A DNA stretch of 64,000 bases, taken from contig KB306242.1 in the NCBI GenBank assembly GCA_000328365.1, forward strand, positions 1,829-65,828, read 5' to 3'. This stretch comes from Capitella teleta (lineage: Eukaryota; Annelida; Polychaeta; Capitellidae). The translations under genes and the position numbers were made by a program. Position 1 is the stretch's first letter. Each line of letters opens with the position of its first letter. Below, piece by piece: positions 1-12,100 of this stretch. The notes beneath the pieces are model-generated. The model was given only the letters and a program-made list of their open reading frames with translations, was not told the DNA's origin and did not search any database.

Positions 1-1077
1 CATTAATGTGTTATAATTTAATGTAGTAAAACCTCAAAAACAATCTCGATTGGACACATCAATCCGAGTTTGCTGTTCTCTTGAATTAAATCGCTAGTTG
101 TTGTTTCAAAATTATCTTCAACGCAACAATTTTTGCAGATGAGAGCTGATTCTTAACGTACTTTGGCTCCAAATGTTCGCTTAAAAATTCATCAATTGCT
201 TTATCTACAAGTTTTAGATTTATGTCACTGATAATTCCTACTTTGCTGTAATATATCAGGTAATTTGTAGTGGCTGTCGATCTCGAACTATGCTTTAAGC
301 CGCGAATGTTGATAACCGGAAGTATTTTGTCGCTTTGAATCTCGTCGCTATCATAACGAACTCCGGCAACATTATACTAATGTGAGCGATCAATCCATGC
401 TATAAAGTATCTCTGGATCGGCAGTGGAGCATTTTGCAAGTGCTCCAGGGTGCAGTTTATTCACCTCTCTTACATCAATATTTATTGCCTAACAATTATG
501 CAGATGATGACACAAGCACATGTCAGTCTGCGGGGTTAACTTTGTGTCACACGTTGCCTCTCTAGCTGATCAAAGTCGAGATCTCACCATGAAGTTGAAC
601 TTAAAGTTTTAAACAATAAACACTTGGTTCTGTGTTCGTGCTAAAATAATAATCCTATAATTTTATCATTAATAAATCATGTTCAATTAAATTAATTTCG
701 ATCGTGAGAGAAGATATGCTAATGTTGAATCATTACGCAACTGCATGAATCATAACGTATTTACGAGATTGGAGACATTTTAATGTTCACCGCATAATAT
801 ATATAGAACTGCTAATAGTACGAACTAATTTTTATGGCCCCTGAAGGTTCGTAATAACGAGCTTTGACTGTAATTGCAATTCGTAGCCTTAATTAGTAGC
901 CATGCAGTATGCCTTCCGTTAAAGAGTTGCGCACAACAACAACAAAAAGAACGTATGACGAGACGATCCTGGATCGGCTGCGTTTTCCCGTAAGAAACTG
1001 AGAAATGATGTGGGTCTGCCGGTACAAGGCGCTGCCTAAACCCAGCGGTATCCGAGCTCAAGTGCTCGGATACGAAT
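1..1077. other. gene-free AT-rich stretch
   Basis: No exon with a recognisable domain was found on either strand. The first ~50 bases contain a string like the terminal repeat of the pogo-like MITE at 13437 (GTAAAACCTC) followed by a short minus-strand coding-like stretch, so the left edge may be the tail of an old pogo-type element. This is only a weak resemblance. The short minus-strand frame at 825-1061 has no family resemblance. Confidence 0.4.
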
Positions 1078-1169
1078 CGGTCTCATTGGCTCCCTGAGCG
1101 AAACCTGAAAAGGGCAACTGCTCCGGATCACGAAGACTGAGCGTTATGATTCTTGTTTCCAAAGAAGCA

Positions 1170-2050
1170 TAAATCAATATCCCGATTAAACTCACTTTTA
1201 ACAAAGCTTGTTTGAATTTCATTATTGCGATGTAAAAGTATCCACGAAAAGTGCTAAAAACGCAATAAAACAGACAACAGAGTGAGAAAAATAAAAGTTA
1301 ATTAAAACTTGGATAAATAGATATGTTTTAATTTACCTTTAAAAGAAAAAAGTGAATTCGATATTCTGATATGATGGGGTAAAGCATTCCATAAAATAGG
1401 GCCGCAAGATTGAAAACAACGATTAAAATAAGAGTTGTAAGAAAAAATTTGGGTAAGTAAAAACTGTTAATTATAATGGAGATCTCTTCCTGGTACATAT
1501 AGTGATAAAAGTTCTTGTAGAAAAACAGGGGCCATACCATTTAGACACTTATATACAAGTAAGAAAATTTTAAAATGAATTCTAAATTTAATGGGCAGCC
1601 ATTGGAGTTCTTTTAATTACAGGGGTGATGTGCTCAAAACGTTCGGTGACGGTTAAAAGGCGGGCGGCACAATTATGAACACTTTGTAATTTGCTTAGAA
1701 GACGATTGGGTAAATTAAAATAAAGGGAGTTACAATCATCAATTCTACTGGTAATAAATGATAATAGGCTGTTCTGCAGGTGGCATTAATGTTATCTTTT
1801 ATAGAAAGATATTTATCTAAAATAACACCGAGATTTTTCACCGAATGCTCAGGAACTAAAGTTACATCAGCAACATTAGAATTAAGACCAAGAGAAACAT
1901 TATTTAAAACACTTTTAGAAGCAACGATTATAAATTTAGATTTAAAGTCATTCATCTTCAATTTCTTGGCTGTCATCCAATCTCTGACGGCGTCAATACA
2001 GCGTCCCATTTGGTTTAAAGCAGTCTCAATATCACCTGGAAAGAAAGAGA
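1170..2050 (-). mobile_element. LINE fragment, CR1/L2-type RT C-terminal end
   Basis: Read on the minus strand, this stretch encodes the thumb and C-terminal part of a CR1/L2-like reverse transcriptase. Recognisable pieces are DWMTAKKLKMND, NLGVILDKYLSIKD, ITSRIDDCNSLYFNLP, NCAARLLTV, FKIFLLVYKCLNGMAP and GPILWNALPHHI. The frame is broken several times, and the piece starts abruptly near 2050 (5' truncated). It therefore lacks the endonuclease, the catalytic YADD region and any ORF1. It is a dead copy of a different LINE lineage from the one at 9118, judged by the dissimilar wording of the same RT region. Family rank (CR1 versus L2) cannot be settled by eye. Confidence 0.8.
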
Positions 2051-2462
2051 CGTAAATGAGGCAAAGAAAGGAAGAAATACTGACTTTCTTGAGCGGCTTT
2101 TCATTTCTCATGATTTCAATATGCTACCTGCGGTTTCATATTAACTGAGTGGGAAAATTCTTTATTTCTCACTCATTAATGCAAGAATCGTTATACAGAG
2201 TGTTCTAAAGTCCGAGAACTGGCCATTCCAACGTTTTTCCCACGGAGCCAATGAGACTGTTATGTATAACCGAGAAATCGGGATGATCGTCGGCTACATC
2301 CTATGGAACTAAGCGCTGCCAAGCCGACAAAAAAACTCTGAATCATTATGAGAATTTACACAGAAAACTCTTATTGGTTGCAAAACAACATGTGTGTATC
2401 CGACAATGTTTTCCGATCAAGGCTCATTATTTCTGGGCCACAACTCATTTTTCGTCGACCAC

Positions 2463-2545
2463 CATGTAACTAATGTAACTAATGTAATTAATGTAACTAA
2501 TGTAATTAATGTAATTAATGTCACTAATGTAATTAATGTAACTGA
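2463..2545. repeat. 9-bp minisatellite
   Basis: About nine tandem copies of a 9-bp unit, AATGTAACT or AATGTAATT, with one AATGTCACT variant. It yields an open frame of repeating TNV/INV tripeptides, which I regard as a consequence of the repeat and not a gene. It lies in the gap before the first FN3 exon seen in this window. Confidence 0.9.
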
Positions 2546-2735
2546 TGCTATTTCTGCGTACGCGTCCACGATAGTGTGGATTATCTGACGTATTCTTAAA
2601 AAGGATATGATATCAGATAGCTAAATCAGCAACGTTCATTGCTCAGAAGAAAAATGAACTAAAACGTTGGACGCCGCATTGCATCCTACTCCTTAAATAC
2701 AATTGTGATGCCCCTGTATTTCCTTCTTTTTTCAG
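2546..2735. other. intron preceding first visible FN3 exon
   Basis: No coding signal. The stretch ends in a pyrimidine-rich acceptor with AG at 2734-2735. The signal peptide and any earlier FN3 exons of the receptor were not found in this window and probably lie to the left of it. Confidence 0.5.
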
Positions 2736-4790
2736 TACCTGATCGTCCTGCAAGTCTTCTAAAAGAATCTTCGACCAATGACTCAATTACTGTCACATGG
2801 ATTCCTCCCAAATCAACCAAATATGATGGTTACCGCATCGCCATCAGTCCTCCTAACCAGAAGACTGAGGTCCTCGCTCGCTCCGTTATTTCACACACGT
2901 TCAGAGACCTCATGTCATCACAGCGCTACACAATCACACTGACCACCGTTCTGAATGACGTAGAAAGTAAACAGTTGTCAAGTGATTTCTACACCAGTGA
3001 GTATAACATGTTTTACTAACCATTTTGTGTGCTGTAATTGCAACTGTAAATCGATCTTCACAATGGATCAAATGATATTAATGATATTGGTATTAAAATA
3101 CTATTTTTGTATTCATTTATAATGCGAAAATTGCAGATCCTGATGCTCCAACAAATGTCAGAATCTTATCAAGAACGGACACCCGTATAACTTTTATTTG
3201 GTCTCCTCCTGCAAACCCTGGAGAAATTGATGACTACCAATGTTACCTCCAAGACTCTAAAGGCCATGAAATAACCAGTTTCGATAACTATGGCAGTGAC
3301 ATCAGGGAGCATTCATTTGATATTTATGCTGGCAGAACATACATCATCAGCGTTTATGCTTATGCATATTATAAACTAAAGGGAATGCCAGCCTCCTTGA
3401 GATTCAGTATCAGTATGTGATCTTCATTATTCACAACTAAATGTTTTATTTTGTATCCTTTTCTGTGTCTGTTCTAGTTCCAGCAGTGCCTCACAATGTT
3501 CGAGTGACTGCTCGAGGACAAAGTTATCTCGAATGTGAGTTTTTTGGGCAGAGCAACTCATATTATGATGGATTTGAGATCACGTGGCTTGAGAAAGCAA
3601 GTTCGGCGAAACCATCCAACGCATTTCTGCAAAGGGAAGACGTTTCTTACGTAATCACCGATTTGAAATCAAGCACAACCTATGACATAATGGTTTATGC
3701 AACTTCTGGAGAACAGAAAAGCCGAGGAGTGGCATTGGAGACGTCCACGAGTTCGTATTACTAAATAATGCATGTGTTTAAAACCATGAAAATGATTGTA
3801 ATGTTTTACCTTGATCACTTGACCATGCATCATGGTCAGTGATTCATGATATTTCTAAGTAATTAAATGACATAATAGATTGATTAGAACATAATCAATG
3901 CAGCTGTGGAAGTGGAGGAATGAACTATTCTCTGATAGAGTCTATTTATGTTCAATTTGCAGAAGCATCATCTGAGGCTGAGTTGTTTGTAAAATCTTAT
4001 GATCAGCAATCAATAACCGTTGCTTGGAAGAAACCATCAGGTAAAACAGTCGACGGCCTCAAACTGAACATCGACCCAGTTCCCAATGCTCAAATGGGAT
4101 CTGAAGAAGTTGCCACGTGAGCGCTAATTTCTTCTTCGTGTATTTTTCTATTAATCATCGTTAAACTTCATATTATACAGGGATATCCAGGAACACACCT
4201 GGGAGGGGCTGGAAGCAGGTCACGAATACACTTTGGAGATCGAGGTTATTTATGCCGATGCTACGAGCGAGAAAGTCAATAGAAAGCAAACGACACGTGA
4301 GTATATGTCCAATCATTCAGGTTTTTTTTTTAATATTTAATTTCTCAGAACCAATGCCTGTTTTATCTCTCTCGACAAATTTCACCTCAAGCTCTGAAAT
4401 CACACTGTCATGGAATGTGGATCGGAGTAGTTCTCAAGACAATTTTGCAGTTTAGTGCTGTTTATTTCTCACCTTATTAGACATTCGTATCATGATTTGT
4501 ATAACTTTTACAATCGGTAAATTTGTTTTTAATTATTTCAGTATTTTAATTTTATAAAGTCTAATAATGTGGCAAAATTTTGCAGATCTCCTATGGAGGG
4601 ACTGGCCGTGGTAATATAAATAGAAGACACGTGAGATTCACCCAAGGCCAGCTGCAATACGTTTATTCAATCACTTCATTCTTCTATGCGGGGTTGACAT
4701 ATTCATTCTCGGTCTTTGCTGTGAAGAACTATGTGCAAAGCAGTCCATACAGAGCTTTGCATACCCTCAGTAAGGTCTCCCCCCCCCCCC

Positions 4791-4822
<32 letters not shown>

Positions 4823-7800
4823 TTTATGTAATGCAATTATTTATTGCTAATGTCTGTTGGTCGATTGAATGTCTTTCTGGGATCCAAAACCGAAACTCGT
4901 ACGCAATTTGAAAGCAAAAGTATCTCCTGGGGGACTCATGCTGTCATGGGAATCGGGCATTAAAAGCTTTGAAAACTCATATCGCTACCAAAACGTGGGG
5001 AAAATCGCCAAAATGAACAGCGTGCCCTGGGAAATTACCACTTCCAACGTGTGAAGTTGGAAAATTTGTTCCCGGGAAAAATATATGAATTCTACGTGGA
5101 GGCCATCGCCAATGGCAAAAACAGCCTTTATAACCGGTCGGTTAAAGCAACGAATCGGGAGTTTTCATTTCAAAATTTGTTAATTATTACATTAAAATTT
5201 TCAGCCCCCTTACCACCACTTGGACTAACCATCGACATTGCTGAAACCACAGAGTCTTCAGTGTTGATGTTTTGGGAGGATGAAAAAACACGCTCTTAAA
5301 TAACCAGCTGGGATGTTGAAATCGCTGAGACATATAGACCCAAGCAGTCGGCTCTACCAGCGATCGCACAGTCCTCGATTACGAAATCACGAATCTGATT
5401 TCGGGCAAGAATTACACAGCTTACGTCTTTGGCAAATCTGGGGATCAACGAAGTTATCAAGCGGCCACGGTGGACTTGACTCTCAGTGAGTTCCGAGCTT
5501 TGAAGTTTTAGCACACGCATGGATTGATTCAGATAGTTGTTTTTTCTTATCTTGAACAGGGTGAATTTCTTTTGCCAAGTATTATTGAGATTTCTTAGCA
5601 TCCGTACGTTGGGCGCGATGTACGCTGGTCAAGGAATTAGCACGTTGTGACGTTAAGCCTTAATTGTTGAATTCTGCGGGCTAGAACTACCCGAGAATGG
5701 TGATTTTCAGAGGTGATATTCAATGCTACAACGACCAATTCGGCGAGACAAGCGCTCGTCACAATCCCATAATTCCTCTTGAGCGCATATGCGCAATGGA
5801 TTGCATGCCGATAAATTATAATTCTATGCAACATCTGCATTTAACGTGTCGTCGTCACCACAGTAAAAGCACCTTATCCGTTGAAAATGTTGGGTCGATT
5901 TCGAATACGATTATCTCCTTTTGAGCCGTGCATCGCGTCCTGGGTAAAAATAGTCGTCACTTGTAAAATAACGGAGAAAACCTTACTTGACGCAATTAAA
6001 GTATCTCAATTAAATATAATGCACATCATATAGTGTTCCCAAAGCAAAGCCCAGGGGCACCGGATAGCTCAGTGGGTTAAACCGCTGACTACAATCTAAT
6101 GCCGACCGTGGGGGTCGAGGTCCCGGGTTCGAGACCCGATCAGGCCACGGGCGTTATGATTGTGAATTACAATTGTAATTCTTCGGTGACTCTGCAGTGC
6201 TGCCTAACTGCATAACAAGGCCGGGCGCTGTGTACTACTGTCTATGGTGGTATGCAGGATAAAGAACCCTTGGGATTTATCGTTAAGAGTAGGGGGAAAC
6301 CCCGGTCCCGGGCCTTTTGTTCTGGCGCCCGTATCACCCGAACGGGTTGGGTGGAGCCGTAAAACCCCAATCACACACTCACACACATTATCTCCTTTTG
6401 AGCCGTGCATCGCGTCCTGGGTAAAAATAGTCGTCACTTGTAAAATAACGGAGAAAACCTTACTTGACGTAATTAAAGTATCTCAATTAAATATATAATG
6501 CACATCATATAGTGTTCCCAAAGCAAAGCCCCCGATTGCTACAGCGAAACTCGGAAACTAGATAGAGAAATCTTTCCTTGAGAGGTATTCCGATTAACAT
6601 GGCCCAATATTTCGTTTTTCAGAACCAGTCATCAACTCCGTATTGTCCGAGGACACTGACCAGACAAAAGAGAACGTCATTGTTTTGACATACAACCGAA
6701 GCAATGTTGGGGAATTCGATCACTATCTCTTTTCTCTCAACGGTTCATCAGACACCGCGACAGTAGCAAAGCAACACAGACACCTTTATCCCAGAATTAC
6801 ATTTACAAACCTGGTATCGGGAGAGAATTATGTGGTCACTGCACGCACGATTTCCGGGATTGAGGAGAGCACACCGATCCAGAAATCGATTGTCACAAGT
6901 CAGTCGATATTTGCTGCTCTGCTTTAGCATTAACACAATCGTATATTTCTGAACAGAGCCATTTGCACCTAACTGGGCCTGCGACCAAGGCGCGGATAGA
7001 TTGACGATCATTCTGTCGAAGCCGTTGGGTTTTGTGGATGAGTACATTCTGGAATGTCAAGAAGGCTGCAGTCAGAGGAATACAACTCTGAGGCCCACGG
7101 AATCCACCAAGCAGGAGATCAGAAATCTTACTCCGTTTAAAGAGTATCGCTTCAAAGTATGGTCAGTGCGACTTGGGAAGTACAGCGAAGCGGCGTCTTT
7201 CTCATGCACCACTGAAATGAAAGGTTTGTTTGTGGGTTTAGCTTGCAAGGATTCCACAATAAGTTCAATTCCCAGCACCCGGACCTGTGCGAGACTTTCG
7301 CTACACTGATTTGAGACCTCGGGAACTCCGTCTGAATTGGAATGATCCACTCTCAAAGAATGGAGAGATCAATGCTTATCATATTGCATACACTGGTTCA
7401 AAAGTGGCGAGTGCTTACAGCTTAAACCATTATAATTTATGCCATGATTAATATATTCACGTAGGACCAACCAATGGATACTCAGAAGATAGATGGTGTG
7501 GGACCAAATGAGAGATCATATTTAATCAAGAATCTGGGACCAGGCTTCAACTACACCTTTTCGGTAAGCCTTCTCGGTCGAAACCCCGCTTCAACGCCTG
7601 GCGGTATATTGCACTGTTGGTTCCTTTTGTTGGAGAGCGCCAGTCGCTCACTGTAACGATGCCCATCTTAGGTCAGTGCTTGAATAATAATTATATATGG
7701 CAAGTTGCTCATTTAATATTTTTTGATTCTGCAGCTCCTGCTGTCGATGCAACTCTTCGCAAATCAACCTGGATTCCCTCAGAAATTTCGCCCCATGAAT

Positions 7801-8757
7801 TCCAGGTTGAACTGATCAATCCCTTTTTGAACACCAACGGAGACGTTGTCGAGTTCTCTCTTCTGGTGACCACTGACCGGGATGACTCTCGTAATCGGGC
7901 AGCCAATCAACCCTCGTGGAAGGACTCCAAAGACAAGTTGCCAATGCCGCCATATTTTGCTGTCAACCGCTGTTCGGACCTCTTTGATGGGGATAATATG
8001 TGCTGGTCGACCAGTCGCAAGAAGCGAAATGTGGTTGAGCCCGGAACAAGTGTTCATTTCACTGTGGGCGGAACCTTGAATTGCGACATCCGCGATGACA
8101 GTTTCTGCAATGGACCCTTGCAAGCGGACTCGACTTACCACGTAGCCATTGTGGGCTACACGGAGAATGGTCTGCACACAGTTGGTCCAATTTCAGGTCC
8201 TATTCGCACTGGTGAGTTATGAGCATGCGCTTTAACGCCTATTTTGATAATCTCATGAAGTTTGAAGTGAGTGTGTAATCAACTATTGTCTTTCGTTTTC
8301 ATATTTATGAGCAGGCAGTGCGGGCACAACGGCTGAAGATCCGAACCAACCGAAGAGCGTGAACATTGTCACCATTGCAGTTGGTGTGGGACTCGGAATT
8401 CTCTTGCTTATCTCTGTGCTGACGTCTCTGGCTATTTTCCATTGCAGAAAGCGAGGTGAGTTCACCACACAGTAATCTACTCACTCTGAATGTCCATTTC
8501 AAGTCGCTCGTCCAGATACGAGACCTCAGGAGGACATGGCTGTTGGCTCAGATCCAACTTACACGAGTGCTGATCAGGTTGTATTGCCCGTGGAGTCCGG
8601 TCCCCTGAATGCTGACGATCTGCCCCGACAACCCACCAGCGTGGCATCGCCTGACACTGGATATGAAGCTCTGGATGTTGAGAACTCAAATAATCAGAGA
8701 GACGACTACGAAGTTCTTGAGGGAATCTATCACGAAATCCCCGATGCCACAGACTAA
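2736..8757 (+). CDS. FN3-repeat transmembrane receptor with RPTP-like ectodomain and ITAM-like tail (5' partial)
   Basis: Probable cell-surface receptor. Exons read: 2736-2996, 3137-3412, 3478-3750, 3963-4116, 4181-4296, 4349-4449, 4586-4769, (degraded 4870-5485), 6623-6898, 6957-7223, 7276-7403, 7465-7603, 7636-7671, 7735-8211, 8315-8455, 8504-8757. Each FN3 module (W in strand B, LxPGxxY-type turn) is bounded by phase-1 introns. The 7735-8211 exon is a ~160-aa membrane-proximal domain with a furin-like RKKR and a CNGPL...Y stretch, resembling receptor tyrosine phosphatases. One TM helix follows (VTIAVGVGLGILLLISVL), then HCRKR. The ~85-aa tail has no phosphatase domain. It carries YEAL at 8662, YEVL at 8707 and YHEI at 8728, before TAA at 8755. 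The start and signal peptide are not in the window. Ligand and signalling are unknown. Confidence 0.8.
4770..5485 (+). pseudogene. two degenerate FN3 modules inside the receptor gene
   Basis: Two further FN3-like modules are recognisable but broken. In the first (4870-5160) the expected acceptor AG reads GG at the predicted exon edge. An extra TG after the string TTSNV (near 5050) shifts the frame, so LENLFPGKIYEFYVEAIANG continues in another frame. The second (5205-5485) has a TAA at 5297 and changes frame before NLISGKNYTAYVFGKSGDQ. The upstream intron carries a C/A homopolymer run (about 4780-4819). The intact exons on both sides end and begin in phase 1, so skipping both modules keeps the reading frame. 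Assembly indels are an alternative, but they would have to explain three separate defects. Confidence 0.7.
5911..6052 (+). repeat. 142-bp direct repeat, left copy
   Basis: It starts TTATCTCCTTTTGAGCCGTG and ends AAAGCAAAGCCC, immediately before the SINE. The right copy is 6388-6532. By eye the copies differ only by a C/T substitution and a TA insertion. Confidence 0.9.
6053..6387 (+). mobile_element. tRNA-derived SINE, copy 1
   Basis: A ~335-bp element with a tRNA-like head carrying RNA polymerase III boxes: A box TAGCTCAGTGG at 6065-6075 and B box GGTTCGAGACC at 6126-6136. A tRNA-unrelated body follows (CTGCAGTGCTGCC ... GGTGGAGCCGTAAAACCCC), ending in a CACACA-rich tail. The same body recurs at 18823-19173 (full) and 36353-36532 (head missing). 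It lies in the sense direction within a receptor intron and is bracketed by a 142-bp direct repeat instead of a normal short target duplication. Confidence 0.9.
6388..6532 (+). repeat. 142-bp direct repeat, right copy
   Basis: Second copy of the block at 5911-6052, directly abutting the SINE tail. It carries an extra TA in its ATATATAATG part. Confidence 0.9.
7604..7635 (+). other. 32-bp intron
   Basis: GTATATTGCA begins and TTGTTGGAG ends this interval. Removing it joins NPASTPG to ERQSLTVTMPIL in frame (phase 1) and completes the last strand of an FN3 module. Without splicing the frame runs into a stop. It would be among the shortest spliceosomal introns in the window. Confidence 0.7.
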
Positions 8758-9117
8758 GCTTGAAAATATCTTTATCGCTAACAATGATTTATCTACGTGG
8801 TATCGTTCGTGGTGTCAGAAGGATAGGGCTGTTCACAAATGCATGTGCATAACTGCATACAAAATTGCATTATTATTATCCTGTGTTAACATGATAATCT
8901 AATAGGTTTATTGGATAGATATATCCAAGAAAATACATTGTACGAATAATCCTATTCAGAAATACTAAACTTTACTTTGCATTATGTAGTCGCCAGGTTA
9001 GAATTTATACTCTTACACATTCTTGTGAAATAAATAGCCAAGCATGAAACCGTGGTTCACTTTAGTGTTTTCTGCCTTTTGATGACTTTAATCTGCTATT
9101 ATATTTACACGTAGATT
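8758..9117 (+). other. 3' UTR of the receptor gene
   Basis: AT-rich and non-coding. A canonical AATAAA lies at 9029-9034, about 270 bp after the stop. The LINE begins shortly afterwards. Confidence 0.6.
9029..9034 (+). terminator. poly(A) signal of FN3 receptor
   Basis: AATAAA downstream of the TAA at 8755 and before the LINE insertion. Confidence 0.6.
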
Positions 9118-12100
9118 GTTTCGGGGAGCATGGGTTGTCTTTCGGATTGTTCAATTACGAAAGCGTCGATCGTTTTTGCCAGCATCCCACCTCGCATGGA
9201 CAGCAAGAGATGGCAACGCAACGTGGACATTGCAATTGGATGCATTGCATCGTTGGCAACAAAAGAAGGTGTATCTTTTGTGAACAATGACCCAAGTTTC
9301 AAACTCGCAGATGGCTCTCCAAACGATGGTTACCTACTTACGGATGGGCTACATCTAAACCGCAATGGCTCAAAACGGCTCATTCTAAATATGGGAGTCC
9401 CCATCATGGACACTGCGAATGGAGACATCGCACGAAAAACCAAAGATAGAAAACAACACAAAAAGAAAACCTCTGACCAAATAGACAACAAATAAAAGAG
9501 GAGCGAAACATCATCCTCTAATGCCGATGCTGATCGCTGGAAACAAAACCATCAAGATCAAACATCAAAGAATCAGCATGACTCGCGTTGCTTGAACTGT
9601 GGCGAAGAAACCCACTCTTCTGAGAACTGCTGCCACGAAAAGGGCCTGGTGTGCCACTCATGCGGTCGATACGGACACAAGGCCAAATTTTGCAAACCGA
9701 CACGAGAAATTGGCCAGGAAGAGAGTGCCGCCAGTGAACAACAGGGAGATCTATCCCAGTTAGGCGAGTATACTTTAAATTCACGATCAACCATGTTTCA
9801 TGCTGCACTTTTTAATGCGAGGTCTGTATGCAACAAAGCGGTGATGCTGTAAGAACTGGTGCTTGAGAAGAAAATAAAGCTCATGGCCATCACTGAAACA
9901 TGGTTGAAGGAAGGAGATGATGCAATCATAACTGATCTATGCCCACCCAACTTCAATCATTACGTCAAGAATAGATCCTCAGCTAAAAGAAGCAGGGGAA
10001 GAGGATTCGCTTTTCTCGTTTCCAACGAGATCAAATCCGAAGTACTTACAAGTGAAAGCCATGAAACCTTTGAATCGTTAACAATCAAGTTGAACGGAAG
10101 AAAATCACTGCTGCTTGTGCTTCTCTATCGACCACCATCATCCCAAAATGACAACTTTACTGTCGCTGACTTCCTCAATGAATTCGAAAAATACCTGACT
10201 AACTTGTTTATACAGAATCATGGAGATCTCATCGTTTTGGGAGAGTTTAATCTTCATTGGAACAAGCAAGATGAAGTTCACGTCAAATCTTTCAAACGGA
10301 CGCTGGATGCTCTGAACATGAAGCAGCATGTTGAAGGCCTATCACACACAAGCAAAAACACGCTAGATCTTCTGATCTCAGACCGTGGTGCGTCAGACCG
10401 AGTGAATGGGATAGTCCTCGAGGACACGACGCTCTCTGACCACTTTCTAATCGAATTCGATCTTGAAACCAACCGCGTTTTTGCAAGGAACAACACTCGG
10501 ACATGCCGGAAACTCAGACGGATAGATATGGCACAATTCGTGAACACTTTACAAAAGAACATAGCTAACGTTGACTTGGAGTGTATGAGCAACACCCAAC
10601 TTGACAAACTGGTTACACAATACAGCAAGGCTGTTGGAACCTCTCTGGACACTCATGCACCGCTAACCGAAGTGAGACTGAAAGGGGATAACCACAAGCC
10701 CTGGTACGACGATGACATCCACGAACAGAGGAGAAAACGAAGACAACTTAAAAGGCATTGAAAGGCAATGCAGAAGAACAAACCTAGCGATGCACAAGGA
10801 TATGTTTAAAGTGCAAAGTAAATACGCAGTGACGTTGATCAAAGACAAGAAGGCGGAGTATTATCAACAACGGATTAGAGATGCAGATCATAAAGACACT
10901 TTCAAGATAGTCAAAACTCTACTCAAACCACCAGACAACCAACAAGGAGAATCCATCGATGAGATCATCCGAGTAGAAGAACTTTGGTCCTTCTTTGACA
11001 ACAAGATCAAAAAGATACACGCCACTCTCGGTACATCAGCTGACCGTGATCAAGACAATGTCATCTGTGTTTCATCTTTCAATCATTTCGAACCAGTGAC
11101 TCAGGATATCGTATCCATGTTCATAAAAAGGCAGCTAACAAGTCCTGCCCTCTCGATCCTCCCCCCAACAACCTTCTGAAGCAGAGTCGCATACAAGATG
11201 CTGTTCTCCACCCAATCATAGAACTCATTAATTATTCATTGACTAAGAGCTACGTTCCGAAAGACTTTAAATTAGCGCATGTTAAACCAAGACTAAAGAA
11301 AGAAGGAGCAAATGCAAATGCTTCTTGAGAAGGTCGTATGCACACAGCTGACGAATTATCTAGAAGAAAACAGCATACTCGACCTGCTGCAATTGGCCTA
11401 CAGACGGCATCACTCTACGGAAACAGCGCTTATCAAAGTAAAGGATGACATTGATGGCTTATTGGACCGAGGTCACGGTGTACTGATTGTCCTGTTGGAC
11501 CTGAGCGCAGCGTTTGATACCTTGAACCATGAGATACTTCTCACACGCCTTGAATCAACAGTAGGTATTCAAGGAAGCGTGCTAAAATGGATACGATCGT
11601 ACCTTCAAGACCGGCAGCAACAAGTAGTGATAGGAAAAACAAAATCGCAGAGCTCAGCCCTCTTCACAGGGGTACCTCAATGATCCGTTCTAGGCCCTCT
11701 CTTGTTCGCTCTCTACGTCCTTCCACTCAAACAGATAGTCGAGAAATACAACGTCCACCGACATCACTACGCTGACGACACGCAACTCTACACCCAACTG
11801 AACATCGCAGATCAATCAAACGACACTCCCGACGTAGATGTCATGAAAATGGAATGCTGCATTAAAGAAATACGCGAATGGATGAGACTAAACAGACTGA
11901 AGCTAAATGACAAGAAAACGGAATTCCTCGTAATAGCCACAAAGCACAACCTGAAGCAACTGAGCAACATCACAATTGGAGATGACGTCATCATACCATC
12001 AACAAGCGTCATAAATCTCGGAAGCTGACTAGATGAGTCCATGACAATGCGAGAACAAGTCAGTCACACCGTGAAAGCCAGCTACTATCACCTAAGAAAC

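Larger units (their letters stand above)
5486..6622. other. large receptor intron carrying a SINE
   Basis: This 1.1-kb intron is far larger than the neighbouring introns of about 50-150 bp. It holds a SINE at 6053-6387 with a near-identical ~142-bp block on each side, listed separately. The rest shows nothing coding. Confidence 0.7.

Noticed and set aside
2394-2588. open frame with TNV/INV repeats
   Set aside because: It is a translation of the 9-bp minisatellite, with no start context or conserved flank.
5637-5924. two overlapping 67-75-codon frames in the receptor intron
   Set aside because: Intronic, no resemblance to FN3 or any other family.
6057-6150. tRNA gene
   Set aside because: A and B boxes are present, but the sequence does not close into a tRNA cloverleaf acceptor stem and continues into a SINE body found in other copies.
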